Shown in pieces: positions 50,159-58,940 of a stretch of 64,000 nucleotides of DNA (positions are counted from its first letter, which is position 1; the number at the start of each line of letters is the position of its first letter). The notes under the pieces were generated by a model that made no database searches, was not told the DNA's origin, and saw only the letters and a list, made by a program, of their open reading frames with translations. This DNA is from Amycolatopsis acidicola (GTDB lineage Bacteria > Actinomycetota > Actinomycetes > Mycobacteriales > Pseudonocardiaceae): positions 183,975 to 247,974 of the forward strand of contig NZ_VMNW02000003.1 of NCBI RefSeq assembly GCF_007713735.2. Reading direction: 5' to 3'. The translations under genes and the position numbers were made by a program.

Positions 50159-52489
50159 GTGCACGACAGACCCGGGTATCCGCCCAGGCGGGCCGGCTGG
50201 CCCGAGGAGCAGCCCGCCCGGCCGCCGATGCGCCCGGGAGGTCCGCCGCCCCGCCCGCCACGAGACCCTTCCTCCGGTGCCGGAACTCCGCCGCCACCCG
50301 GTCGCCGGGGCAGGAGGCGCAAGTTGTGGCGCCGCGTCCGTCGCACCCTTTATGTCCTCATCGGACTCGCGACGATGGGCCCCGTCATCGCGTTCATCGT
50401 GATGTACCAGCTGGTCGACGTGCCCGATCCCACGGCGCTCGCGGCCAGTGAGGGCCAGCCCGTCACCCTCTACTACAGCGACGGTTCCGTACTGGGCACC
50501 GAATCCGGCGTCGCGGGCTCGCACGAGCTGGTCACGTGGGACCAGATCCCGCAGACCATGAAGAACGCCCAGATGGCGGCCGAGGACGAGACCTTCATGA
50601 CGAACTCCGGGTTCGACCTGAAGGCCATCGTGCGCACCGTGCTCAACCGGTTCGGTGGCGGCACCGGCGGCGGTTCGACCATCGGCCAGGAGTACGTCAA
50701 GAACGCCACCGGCAACGACCAGCCCACGTTCAGCCGCAAGGCCGTGGAAATGGTGCAGTCCTACAAGATGACCCGCACCTACACCAAACAGGACATCCTC
50801 ACCGCATACCTCAACACCGTCTACTTCGGACGGAACGCCTACGGGATCAAGGCCGCCGCGCAGGCCTACTTCGGGGAGGACGTCAGCAAGCTCACCACCG
50901 AGCAGTCCGCGCTGCTGGCCGGGCTCGTGCAGCTGCCGGGATATGCGAACAACACCGCGTACCAGCAGCAGCGCTACAACTACGTCATGGGCAGGCTGCT
51001 GGCCAACCACTGGATCACCCAGGCCGAGTTCTCCAGCGCCACTTTCCCGACTCCGAAGGCGAATACCGGCACCGGCGCGACAACCGGTCAGGACGCGCCG
51101 GACCGCCAGTACCTCATGGACGCGGTCATGAACGAGCTGAACGAAAAGGGCCAGTCGGCGCAGTCGCTGTCGCGTTCCGGCGCCAAGATCTACACCACGA
51201 TCAGCCCCGCCGCGCAGACCGACGCCGAACAGTCGGTGGCCAAGATCATGGCTTCGGACAAGGAGTATCCGGACGAAGGCGCCGCGCTCGTCTCCGCCGA
51301 TCCCGCCACCGGCGGAGTGCTCTCCTACTACGGCGGGGACGGATCGACCTCCTACGACCTGGCGATGACGCCGGAGCAGCCGGGATCCTCGTTCAAGCCG
51401 TACGTGTTCGCGGCCGGGCTGGCGAACGACCCGTCCGAAATCGGCCTGAACACCGTCTACGACGGCAGCGACAACCAGAACATCGACGGCCAGCTCGTGC
51501 ACAACTCCGACGGCGAAGGCGCCCCGCAGATCACGGTCAAGGACGCCATGACCAAATCGGTGAACACCGTCTTCTACCGGATGGGCGCCCAGGTCGGGGT
51601 CGACGCCGTGCGCCAGGCCGCCTGGGACGCCGGGATCCCGAAGCAGATCACCTCTTCACTCGGCGCGTCCACGTTCGACTCGCTGCAGAACGACGACCCG
51701 AAGACGGGCCAGGGCACCGGCACCACCGAGCTGGGTATCTCGATCGGCCAGTACCCGGTGCGGCCCTTCGACCAGGCGCAGGGCTACGCCACCTTCGCCA
51801 ACGACGGGAAGTACATCCCGCTGCACTTCGTCTCGAAGGTCACCGACGGCAGCGGGAACCAGCTCTACGGGTTCACCGATTCCGCGAAGCAGGCGTTCAG
51901 CTCCGACGCGACCACCAACGAGACGATCGCCCGCACCGTGACCGCGTCGATGACCGACGTCGCATCGTCCTCTTCGGACGGTCTGCGCGGCGACCGGCCC
52001 AACGCGGCCAAGACCGGCACCGCCCAGTACCAGAACAGCGGGCACAACTCCGAGGCCTGGATGGTGGGCTACACCCCGCAGGTGGTCACCGCGGTGTGGT
52101 TCGGCAACAAGAAACAACCGGCGCCGATCTATGGCAACTACAAGAACGGGGTCGGCAAAGAGCACGGCTACGACGTCTACGGGCGCGAAGAGCCCGGCTA
52201 CATCTGGCAGGACTACATGAACACCTACCTCGCGGGCAAACCCGCGGAGCAGTTCCCCGGCATCCCGGAGAGCAGCACGCAGCCCACCGAAACGCCGACC
52301 AGCAGCGCGCCGTCCAGCGAGAGCGCCACGCCGACGACGGACACCCCGACCACCACGGCCACGTCGTCCTCGCGGCACGACCACGAACCGTCGGACACCC
52401 CGACCTGCCTCGTGGACTGCACCAGCACGACGGAAACGTCCACGTCGAGACACGGGGACGTGGGGGCGGGCACCGGGGGATCGCAATGA
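50159..52489 (+). CDS. Class A penicillin-binding protein (bifunctional)
   Basis: 776 aa from GTG 50159. A Pro/Arg-rich cytoplasmic tail precedes one membrane segment (LYVLIGLATMGPVIAF near 62-80). The glycosyltransferase GT51 domain has AAEDETFMTNSGFD, GGGSTIGQEYVKN and ILTAYLNTVYFGRNAYG; the usual His of EDxxFxxH is Asn here. The transpeptidase domain has Ser410 (SSFK), SVN near 467 and KTGT near 618. The C-terminus is a Thr/Ser-rich tail with two Cys. It polymerises and crosslinks peptidoglycan. Expression appears to be under BlaI control, i.e. induced by wall stress. Confidence 0.92.
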   Translation: MHDRPGYPPRRAGWPEEQPARPPMRPGGPPPRPPRDPSSGAGTPPPPGRRGRRRKLWRRVRRTLYVLIGLATMGPVIAFIVMYQLVDVPDPTALAASEGQPVTLYYSDGSVLGTESGVAGSHELVTWDQIPQTMKNAQMAAEDETFMTNSGFDLKAIVRTVLNRFGGGTGGGSTIGQEYVKNATGNDQPTFSRKAVEMVQSYKMTRTYTKQDILTAYLNTVYFGRNAYGIKAAAQAYFGEDVSKLTTEQSALLAGLVQLPGYANNTAYQQQRYNYVMGRLLANHWITQAEFSSATFPTPKANTGTGATTGQDAPDRQYLMDAVMNELNEKGQSAQSLSRSGAKIYTTISPAAQTDAEQSVAKIMASDKEYPDEGAALVSADPATGGVLSYYGGDGSTSYDLAMTPEQPGSSFKPYVFAAGLANDPSEIGLNTVYDGSDNQNIDGQLVHNSDGEGAPQITVKDAMTKSVNTVFYRMGAQVGVDAVRQAAWDAGIPKQITSSLGASTFDSLQNDDPKTGQGTGTTELGISIGQYPVRPFDQAQGYATFANDGKYIPLHFVSKVTDGSGNQLYGFTDSAKQAFSSDATTNETIARTVTASMTDVASSSSDGLRGDRPNAAKTGTAQYQNSGHNSEAWMVGYTPQVVTAVWFGNKKQPAPIYGNYKNGVGKEHGYDVYGREEPGYIWQDYMNTYLAGKPAEQFPGIPESSTQPTETPTSSAPSSESATPTTDTPTTTATSSSRHDHEPSDTPTCLVDCTSTTETSTSRHGDVGAGTGGSQ

Positions 52490-53700
52490 GCATCCCGCCG
52501 GTTCTCGCGCGCCGCGCCGGCTGGCTGTCCGCACTCGGGCTGCTGGTCGTGCTTTTCGCCGTGGCGCACGGTTTTCCCAAACACCCGGGTGACGCCGACG
52601 TCTACCGCCTCGGGTCGCTGACCTTCCTGCACGGCCAGTCGATCTACACCCAGCTGCCCGTTTCGAGTATCGGCGGGGCGCTGCCCTACACGTACCCGCC
52701 GTCGTCCGCGCTGCTGTTCGTCCCGCTCGCGCTCTTTCCGCCCGCGATCGGTTTCCGCCTGCTCACCGCGGCCACCGTGCTCATGCTGATCCCGCTGGTG
52801 CTCGCGTACCGCGCCGGAGTGCCGTCGCTGCGGGCTTTGCTGGCGAAGCCGTGGACAGTGGTCGCGGCCGCCGTGGTCCTCCTGGTCGGGCATCCGGTCG
52901 CGAACACGATCTACTGGGGCCAGATCAACGTTCTGCTCATGGGCCTCGTCGCGCTCGACTGCCTCACGCCGAACACGCGCTGGCCGCGCGGACTGCTGAT
53001 CGGCATCGCCGCCGCGGTCAAGCTCACCCCGGCCGGGTTCGTGCTGTTCTTCTTGCTGCGCAAGGACTTCCGGGCCGCGATCACGAGCGTCGTCACGTTC
53101 GTCGCGCTCACCGCGCTGACCGCCGTTGTCATTCCCGGCGATTCGGTCTTCTACTGGACGAACCGGGTTTTCCACGCCACGGGCATGAACATCGGCGGCC
53201 CGCTGGCGAACGAGTCCGTGTTCGCCAGCCTCACGAAGCTCGGCATGAGCGGCACCGCGCTGACGGTCGTGGGCGGGCTGCTCGTGGTGGCCGTGATCGT
53301 GCTGACCTGGCTGGGCGCCCGGCGCACGCTCGCAGACGGGGACCTGGCGCTGGGGCTCGGCGTCATCGCGGCCGGTGTGCAGCTGCTTTCGCCGATTTCC
53401 TGGTCGCACCAATGGATCCTGGCCCTGCCCACGGCCGCGGTCGTGCTGATCCGGGGTTATCAGCGCCATCACGGGCCGCTGCTGATCACCGGCGGGATCG
53501 CGGTGACGATCATCTGGATGGCGCCGCACTACACGATGCCGCAGGATCCGGAGATCTGGTCGCTGCCGCAGAAGATCGCCGGCAGCAGCTACCAGCTGGC
53601 CGCGCTCGCCCTGCTCGCCGTCACCGCGTTCCGTGCGTTCCTCCCGCGTCGTACGAGGGAACTGTCCGCTGAGGGCACCGAGTTCGAGTTGGCCGCATGA
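52486..53700 (+). CDS. GT87-like polyprenyl-linked mannosyltransferase-type membrane protein
   Basis: 404 aa, start ATGA overlapping the penicillin-binding gene stop. About ten membrane segments; the first loop bears GDADVYRLGSLTFLHGQSIY and YTYPPSSAL, followed by WGQINVLLMGLVALD and AVKLTPAGFVLFFLL, all typical of GT87/DUF2029 (PimE-like alpha-mannosyltransferases). It would attach mannose from a polyprenyl donor on the outer face of the membrane. Coupling to the wall-synthesis gene suggests a role in envelope glycan building. Confidence 0.85.
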   Translation: MSIPPVLARRAGWLSALGLLVVLFAVAHGFPKHPGDADVYRLGSLTFLHGQSIYTQLPVSSIGGALPYTYPPSSALLFVPLALFPPAIGFRLLTAATVLMLIPLVLAYRAGVPSLRALLAKPWTVVAAAVVLLVGHPVANTIYWGQINVLLMGLVALDCLTPNTRWPRGLLIGIAAAVKLTPAGFVLFFLLRKDFRAAITSVVTFVALTALTAVVIPGDSVFYWTNRVFHATGMNIGGPLANESVFASLTKLGMSGTALTVVGGLLVVAVIVLTWLGARRTLADGDLALGLGVIAAGVQLLSPISWSHQWILALPTAAVVLIRGYQRHHGPLLITGGIAVTIIWMAPHYTMPQDPEIWSLPQKIAGSSYQLAALALLAVTAFRAFLPRRTRELSAEGTEFELAA

Positions 53701-54044
53701 ACGCCGATTCGCGAGACCGCCGTCCCCAGCGCAAGGCGCTCGGCCCCATCGACCCGTTCTGCTGGTGCGCCGCCGGCCCGTTGTTCATCATCGGGATCGG
53801 CCTCGGCGTGCTGGCCGGGAACTTCTGGCTCCCCCTGCCGTTCATCGTCCTCGGCGGGTTGCTGTTGCTGTTCGATGCCAGGGTCAACCGGCCCGACCCT
53901 CAGCAGCAGCGCCGGCCACCCCAGCGCGGCCCCGTCCGGCCGCCGCAACGCGCGCCCGGGCGCCAGGTGCCGCCGCGGTCCCGGCAACAACCCCCGGGCT
54001 ACCAACCGAGGCGGCGCCCGCCGTACCCGCCGGCCCCGCGCTAG
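53697..54044 (+). CDS. Small membrane protein with Pro/Arg/Gln-rich tail
   Basis: 115 aa, start ATGA overlapping the glycosyltransferase stop. Two hydrophobic stretches (FCWCAAGPLFIIGIGLGVLA and PFIVLGGLLLLFDA) form a hairpin, then a basic, Pro/Gln-rich disordered tail of about 50 residues. Family not recognised. Third gene of the penicillin-binding-protein operon. Confidence 0.65.
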   Translation: MNADSRDRRPQRKALGPIDPFCWCAAGPLFIIGIGLGVLAGNFWLPLPFIVLGGLLLLFDARVNRPDPQQQRRPPQRGPVRPPQRAPGRQVPPRSRQQPPGYQPRRRPPYPPAPR

Positions 54045-54054
54045 GGCGCTGTGC

Positions 54055-55164
54055 CTAGGGGGCCAGCGAGGTCCAGTCGGCGAATCCGGTGGGGTCGTGG
54101 CGGCCCATGCTGGCATGTTCGAACATGCCCCAGCCGGTCCGGCCGTCGCAGCGGGCGCGGGCCACGTGGTCGGAGATGCCCCACGGCAGCCGGGCGATGA
54201 TCTCGGGGCTGGTGAGGTCGTAGACCGACGCCGAGGACCAGTCGCGGCCCTTCCACTGGCCGTGGCTCCAGTCCGGGTCACCGCCGTAGCCGGCGCCGAT
54301 CTGCAGTGCGATCGAGGTGACCGTCTCGATCTCCACGACCAGCGGTTTCCCCTCCGGCGTGGTGAGGTGGACGGTCGCCGCCTCGGGGTGGCGGCTGCCG
54401 CTGCGGTACCGGATGTCGATGCGCGGCCAGCCGAGCTGCTCGACCCGCCCGTCGGCGAAAACCCGGCGCGCGTCGTTCAGCGTGCGGAAGCCGTCGGGTT
54501 CCTCCTGCAGGATCATGATCAGCGCGAAATCGTCGAAGCGCAGCGGCAGGTACACCCACCAGAACCCTTCGAGCGGGCTGTCCGCGGAACGTCCCGCCGG
54601 TTCGCCGTCCCCGACCGGCCGGATGCCCCACGACCGGTCGCGCGCGCCCACCCAGGTTTCCGGTGACACGGCGATGTCCGTGCCGTCGACGTTCAGGGTG
54701 CCCGCCCATGTGCCGACCTGCGTGAACCGCTGCGCGTCGAGCGTCGTGCGCGGGCCGTTGAACAGCAGGTGGCGTTCTTCGAGCAGGGCAGGGAAGGAGC
54801 CGTTCCACTCGAGGTCGAACGACAGCGACTCGGACTCGCACACCACGCGCAGTTTCGACAGCGGTTCGAGCACTTCGACGCGGTAGCCGCCGACCTCCTG
54901 GTCCGTCGTGCGGGTGTCGAGGGCGTCGGAAAACCGGGTGGTCCATTGGGTGTCGCCGCGGCGGACGGTGGCGTACGCGTCCTTGACCCCCAGGTTCGGG
55001 TAGTGCCCGAGGCCTGTCACGAGGAAGGTGCCTTCGCGGTCGTGCGCGTTGAGGTAGCTGCGGTCGTAGAAGTTCCGGTCGCTGGTCGCGACCCGCGCCA
55101 TCGGGACCGGCGCCTGGTGCACGGGGAATTCGTCGAGGTCGGTGGGCTTCATCGGGTCGGCCAT
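54055..55164 (-). CDS. Hypothetical protein of phosphotransferase operon
   Basis: 369 aa from ATG 55164 (AAGGGAACC upstream; ATG 55152 in a 4-bp overlap is also possible). No signal or membrane segment. Beta-rich with many Trp (EGFWWVYLPLRFDDFALIMI, GDPDWSHGQWKGRDW), lipocalin-like by appearance, as in proteins often paired with APH-type kinases in sterol/lipid degradation operons. Function unknown. Cotranscribed with the phosphotransferase gene upstream. Confidence 0.7.
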   Translation of the reverse strand: MADPMKPTDLDEFPVHQAPVPMARVATSDRNFYDRSYLNAHDREGTFLVTGLGHYPNLGVKDAYATVRRGDTQWTTRFSDALDTRTTDQEVGGYRVEVLEPLSKLRVVCESESLSFDLEWNGSFPALLEERHLLFNGPRTTLDAQRFTQVGTWAGTLNVDGTDIAVSPETWVGARDRSWGIRPVGDGEPAGRSADSPLEGFWWVYLPLRFDDFALIMILQEEPDGFRTLNDARRVFADGRVEQLGWPRIDIRYRSGSRHPEAATVHLTTPEGKPLVVEIETVTSIALQIGAGYGGDPDWSHGQWKGRDWSSASVYDLTSPEIIARLPWGISDHVARARCDGRTGWGMFEHASMGRHDPTGFADWTSLAP

Positions 55165-56315
55165 GCGTAGGTTCCCTTCACCAGCCGGTCGAGTGCTTCG
55201 TGGTGCAGGATGTAGCCGTCGGGATCCTCCGGGGGCGTGAGCTCGCCGAAATGGATCATCCGCCGGGCGATCTGGCTCATCACCACGCCGTGCCGGACGG
55301 CGGCGTAGACCAGGTACCAGTCGAACTCGCGCACGCGATACCCGGTGCGGTCCTCGTACGTTTCGACGACGTCGTCCCGGCGGGCGAAATCGGGCAGGCC
55401 CGGCACGTTCGCCGATTCCGCGATGTCCTGGAAGAACCGGTGCAGGAACACGTACCAGCCGAGGTCGATCTCGCGCGGGCCGAGCGCGGCCATCTCCCAG
55501 TCGAGGACGGCGCGGGGCGCGAAGTCCTCGTAGAGGATATTGCCCGGCCGCGCGTCGCCCCAGCTGAGAACGGGTTCGCCGGTGTCCCGTGGCCACCTTT
55601 CCTCGAGCCAGGCGAAAGCGTTTTCCAGTACCGGGATCCGCATCCCGTCGCTGCGGCGCGACCATTCGTAATGGGCCGTCGTCCGGTCGTAATGGCAGCG
55701 CAGAGCGTCTTTCCCGCCGGTGCTCAGTGCCGGTAGCCGGGTGGCGGGTTCGGGCAGGGAATGGATTCCCGCGAGCACATCGACCGTCGCATCCTGCACC
55801 GCGCGGCGTTGGTCCGGCGAGGCGTCGTAAAGCCAGCCGCCGAACACGTAAGGCGGGTTGTCGCCGGGTTTCTCGCCCGGCATCCGGTCCATCACCAGGA
55901 ATGGCGAGCCGAGCGTGCGGCCGGTGGCGTCGATGCCGATCAATGGCGGCACAGGCACACGTCCGTGTCTCGCCACGGCGGCCATCACGTCGTACTGGAG
56001 TCGCAGGTCGTACTCGGGGAACACGGGGAAGGAACTGTTCTCCGGCGCGACCCGCGCCGCGATCGGGCGGCGCCGGATTCGCCCGCCCTCGCGCCATTCG
56101 GCGTCGGCGAGAAACGTGACGCTGGACAGCCCGCCGCCCTCGGGGACTTGCACGTTCGTGAGGGAAACCGGGCCGTTCGCCGCCAGCGGCCCGCTCAGCC
56201 ACGCCGCCAGTCCGCGGCTGAGCTCGTCGAGATCCTGTTCGGTGGTTCGCATGACGAGCTCTCGGGTGGGGTCGGGTTCCCCGCCTTCAGCCGTCAGCCC
56301 CGGCAACACTGCCAC
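55149..56315 (-). CDS. APH-family phosphotransferase (ACAD10-like)
   Basis: 388 aa from GTG 56315, with TAGGAGG at the correct spacing; ATG 56252 is an alternative. Kinase-like fold: VTFLADAEW with substrate-facing RPIAARVAPE, catalytic-loop LSWGDARPGNILY (WGD in place of the usual HGD) and metal-binding VLDWEMAALGPREIDLGW. Such proteins, related to ACAD10/11, phosphorylate small hydroxy compounds or acyl-CoA intermediates in lipid catabolism. The KstR-type box overlapping its ribosome-site region supports a link to sterol breakdown. Confidence 0.82.
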   Translation of the reverse strand: MAVLPGLTAEGGEPDPTRELVMRTTEQDLDELSRGLAAWLSGPLAANGPVSLTNVQVPEGGGLSSVTFLADAEWREGGRIRRRPIAARVAPENSSFPVFPEYDLRLQYDVMAAVARHGRVPVPPLIGIDATGRTLGSPFLVMDRMPGEKPGDNPPYVFGGWLYDASPDQRRAVQDATVDVLAGIHSLPEPATRLPALSTGGKDALRCHYDRTTAHYEWSRRSDGMRIPVLENAFAWLEERWPRDTGEPVLSWGDARPGNILYEDFAPRAVLDWEMAALGPREIDLGWYVFLHRFFQDIAESANVPGLPDFARRDDVVETYEDRTGYRVREFDWYLVYAAVRHGVVMSQIARRMIHFGELTPPEDPDGYILHHEALDRLVKGTYAWPTR

Positions 56316-56325
56316 GGCCGCCTCC

Positions 56326-56339
56326 TAGAACAAGTTCTA
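56326..56339. promoter_or_regulatory. KstR-type operator
   Basis: TAGAAC-AA-GTTCTA fits the sterol-regulator KstR consensus TnnAACnnGTTnnA at every fixed position and is a perfect dyad in its arms. It lies 10 bp upstream of the phosphotransferase GTG start. Confidence 0.72.
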
Positions 56340-56466
56340 ATAGCGTGGCTGGTCAGTATGAGCGAGAGCTCGCCCGGAGCGCAAGATGCCGGTCCGTCTG
56401 GCCGCTGTCGACGGCCCTGTTGGCGTGTGGTCAGCGGCGCCGACTGTCCATTGTGGCCGGACACGA

Positions 56467-56501
56467 AACCGGGCCGGCCACGATTCGTGACCGGCCCGGT
56501 T
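56467..56501 (-). terminator. Strong terminator of lsr2
   Basis: AACCGGGCCGG pairs with CCGGCCCGGTT over 11 bp, and an inner CACGA/TCGTG pair lengthens the stem. It starts 12 bp after the lsr2 stop and probably stops transcription from both sides. Confidence 0.8.
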
Positions 56502-56513
56502 GCCTGGGGGTGT

Positions 56514-56912
56514 TTACTTCTTGCGGCGCGAACGAGGCCGGGACTTGGCTTTGGCTTTCGTCGCGGCTTTCTCCTGGGCGGCCTTGTACGCGTTCTGCAC
56601 CTCGAGCGGGATACGGCCGCGGTCGGATACGGCCCAGCCGTTGTCGAGCGCCCAGGTCCGGACTGCGCGGGAGTGTTCGCGGTCGGCGGTGGTCGCGCCG
56701 CTCGTGGCGGCGGCGCCGCGGGAACGGATCTTGCGGCCCCCGACGCGGCGGCCCGCCGTGATGAAAGGCACAAGCTGGTCACGCAGGTGCGCGGCGTTGT
56801 CGTCGGACAGGTCGATCTCGTAGGCCGCACCGTCCAATGTGAACGGGACCGTCTGTGTTGCGTCACTTCCGTCGATGTCGTCGACCAGGTCGACTTGGAC
56901 CTTCTGTGCCAT
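56514..56912 (-). CDS. lsr2: Lsr2-family nucleoid-associated protein
   Basis: 132 aa from ATG 56912 with CGGAGAAG upstream. N-terminal dimerisation region starts MAQKVQVDLVDDIDG (residues 1-60, beta/alpha), a Lys/Arg-rich linker follows, and the C-terminal DNA-binding part has SDRGRIPLEV with the RGR AT-hook-like core. The tail adds KAKAKSRPRSRRKK-like basic residues. Lsr2 binds AT-rich DNA and silences acquired genes. Single gene with own terminator. Confidence 0.92.
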   Translation of the reverse strand: MAQKVQVDLVDDIDGSDATQTVPFTLDGAAYEIDLSDDNAAHLRDQLVPFITAGRRVGGRKIRSRGAAATSGATTADREHSRAVRTWALDNGWAVSDRGRIPLEVQNAYKAAQEKAATKAKAKSRPRSRRKK

Positions 56913-57048
56913 GAACTTCTCCGGTGTCCTCTCTGGTCTTCTCCAAAGTGTCCCGTCTCGGGTGGAATTCAGCTTAGCCCGTGACCGTGACAACTGCTCA
57001 GGGCCTGTATCGACAGTCTCATCCGGACAGTGCGCCGTTCTTCGGTTT

Positions 57049-57553
57049 TCAGCTCCGGCTGGTGAGAAATCCGATGATCATGGCGCCCCACCAGCCTCCC
57101 TGCGAGAGCAGAGCAGCGCGGTGACCGCACCCCAGGCCAGTACGCGAGGCGGAAGGCTTGCCTTGTCGTACCGGCGCATTCGCCGGGTGAGCAGGCCCGC
57201 CTGTATGCCGCTCACGGTGAGCATCGCGACCAGTCCGAGTTTGATCTGGGTGAGCGTGGCCGTCAGGTCCGGCCGCAGCAGGGTGCCGCTGACGATCAGC
57301 CCGGCCAGCCCGCCCCAGATCGGCAGGTGCAGGCGGGTGGTGCCGGTGATGACGTCGGTGAGGGTGCAGCGCCGGATCCACCTGCACGTGCGCGGAGACC
57401 CAGATGCACGCGGCGAGAAACCCGGTGGCGCACGGCCCGTTCCGGTTCGGCGAAGGCCGCCAGCGCCGCGATCACGAGCAAGGCGCCGGAAGCGACCGCG
57501 CCGAGGGCGAGGATCCGGGCGATCGACGCCGGTTGCCGGATCTGCTCAGTCAT
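57049..57553 (-). pseudogene. Frameshifted polytopic membrane protein gene
   Basis: Starting at ATG 57553, one frame gives a hydrophobic N-terminus (ILALGAVASGALLVIAALAA). The second frame resumes with TGFLAACIWVSAHVQVDP, a third with LPIWGGLAGLIVSGTLL and QIKLGLVAMLTVSGIQAGLL, and the frame ends with GGWWGAMIIGFLTSRS. Put together, a roughly 160-aa protein with four or five membrane segments is recovered only by at least three frame changes. So either the gene has decayed or the assembly has indels. It overlaps by 8 bp the end of a small gene in the operon of the cupredoxin-P19 protein and so may have served iron uptake. Confidence 0.6.
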
Positions 57554-57890
57554 CCTTGGGTCCCTTTCCGTGGGCGCGTTTCCGCTTACCGGTGTGCTTG
57601 TGTTTTTCGCGCGCGGCAGGGCCGGATTTCTCGATGACCTCGTCGGTCCTGATGCCGGCGACCCGGGGAATCTCGGCCGTGGTTGTCACGTGTTCCGGTG
57701 TGGCCATGGGTTGCGCCGGGGGAACGACGGCGCGGGGGTGTGGCTCCACGACCACCGGCCGGGCCGCGGTTTCGGTGCGGCTGCCCGATTTGCCGTCGAC
57801 GAGCCCGAACACCGCACCCGCCGCCAGCACCCCGGACAACGCGGTGGCCGAGGTGGCGCCCGCCCAGGCCAGCGCTCGCTTGCGATCCAC
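57546..57890 (-). CDS. Small single-pass membrane protein of the P19-like operon
   Basis: 114 aa from GTG 57890 with AGGAG upstream. Residues 8-30 form one membrane segment (WAGATSATALSGVLAAGAVFG), followed by a Pro/Val-rich linker and a strongly basic His/Lys-rich end (REKHKHTGKRKRAHGKG). His-rich ends often bind metals. Family not recognised. 17 bp after the cupredoxin-P19 gene, so it belongs to that operon. Confidence 0.6.
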   Translation of the reverse strand: MDRKRALAWAGATSATALSGVLAAGAVFGLVDGKSGSRTETAARPVVVEPHPRAVVPPAQPMATPEHVTTTAEIPRVAGIRTDEVIEKSGPAAREKHKHTGKRKRAHGKGPKDD

Positions 57891-57907
57891 TGCGGCTCCT
57901 CCACACC

Positions 57908-58783
57908 TCAGTTTTCCGGCTTCAGCTCGACGTTCTCGAAGGAGACCTGCGCGCCATCGGCGAGTGCGGGCTGCTCGTTTTCCTCACCGTGACGAAGGAA
58001 CGTCGGCGGGTCGAGTTTGGCGCGCAGGGTGTACGTGCCGGCCTGCGGGATGGAGAAGTTGGTGGCGTAATGGAAGAACTCGGCATAGTAGAAGTTCAGT
58101 TCCTTGCTGTCCACGACTTTGCCGGCGCTGTCGACGACCTCGACGGCGATCGGTACCTCCGGCACGATGCGGCCGGTGGCGGCCTCGATCGGAATGATCT
58201 CGATGTGGTGTGTTTCGCCTGGCGCGGGCTCGCGGAAGTGCTGTTGCCCGTTTTCGTTGTGGTACCAGGCTTCCGCGCCCTCGACGATGTAAGCGACGCG
58301 CCAGGGCCCGGCCGTGGTCTGGCCGCCCCCGTCCTTGATTTCCTGTTCTAGCAAGGTGTATTGCGTGACGACGCCCTGCGGGACGGCCGGTGCCGCCGCG
58401 GCGGCACCGGCGGCGGTGACGGCGAACTCGTCGCGGATGCCGTCGCCGCGCATGCCGGGTTTGCAGGCGGTGGTGTACTTTCCGGGCTCGGTGACCTGCG
58501 CGGTCATCGTGCGGCTGGTGCCGGGCGCGATGTTCTCCGCCTCGCTGATCACCCGGCCGTCGGCGCCGTAGAGGTAGAACTCGGTGATTTCGCCGCCCTT
58601 GTTGGCGATCTCGAAGGAAATCGACCCGGCCGACGCGGTCGTGCTCGCCAGCTGGCAGGTCGTGTCACCGGCCTCGACGTGAATCGCGCCCGCCCGTGAT
58701 TGGGCCGATTCGCCGCCGCAGGCCGCGAGGAGGAGGCTCGTGCCGCCGATTCCGAGCAGGCTGAAGACAGTCCTGGTGTTCAT
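57908..58783 (-). CDS. Lipoprotein fusing EfeO-type cupredoxin and P19/FetP-like iron-binding domain
   Basis: 291 aa. Lipobox LLAAC near residue 21. Residues 30-130 match the cupredoxin part of EfeO at 61490 (SFEIANKGGEITEFYLYGAD; YTTACKPGM here and TACKPGM there). Residues 140-291 look like P19/Tp34-family periplasmic iron/copper proteins (THHIEIIPIEAATGRIVPEV; the end DPPTFLRHGEENE). P19/FetP proteins partner FTR1-like permeases for ferrous-iron import. I have not seen this fusion described. An IdeR box lies upstream, giving iron repression. The cognate permease may be EfeU at 60639. Confidence 0.78.
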   Translation of the reverse strand: MNTRTVFSLLGIGGTSLLLAACGGESAQSRAGAIHVEAGDTTCQLASTTASAGSISFEIANKGGEITEFYLYGADGRVISEAENIAPGTSRTMTAQVTEPGKYTTACKPGMRGDGIRDEFAVTAAGAAAAAPAVPQGVVTQYTLLEQEIKDGGGQTTAGPWRVAYIVEGAEAWYHNENGQQHFREPAPGETHHIEIIPIEAATGRIVPEVPIAVEVVDSAGKVVDSKELNFYYAEFFHYATNFSIPQAGTYTLRAKLDPPTFLRHGEENEQPALADGAQVSFENVELKPEN

Positions 58784-58921
58784 GGTTTTCCTCCGAGAGG
58801 GTTCCGCGGCCAGAAGGCGCCGTCGATGGCACGTGGGACAAGAGGAACACCGCGGTCCCCGGGTCCTCGGAGCCGCCTGTTCACTTCACCGCGAGGGACG
58901 TCCTCGCTCGATGAGTGGACA

Positions 58922-58940
58922 TTAGGTAAGGCTCACCTGA
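58922..58940. promoter_or_regulatory. IdeR/DmdR iron box upstream of cupredoxin-P19 operon
   Basis: TTAGGTAAGGCTCACCTGA matches the IdeR consensus TTAGGTTAGGCTAACCTAA at 16 of 19 positions. It lies 138 bp from the minus-strand lipoprotein start within the 259-bp gap (58784-59042); nothing else was found in that gap. Confidence 0.75.

Noticed and set aside
55165..56202. N-terminal extension of the hypothetical protein at 54055 into the phosphotransferase region
   Set aside because: The frame stays open only because of GC bias; the extension is Arg-rich and antisense-like, and the real phosphotransferase occupies the same strand in another frame.
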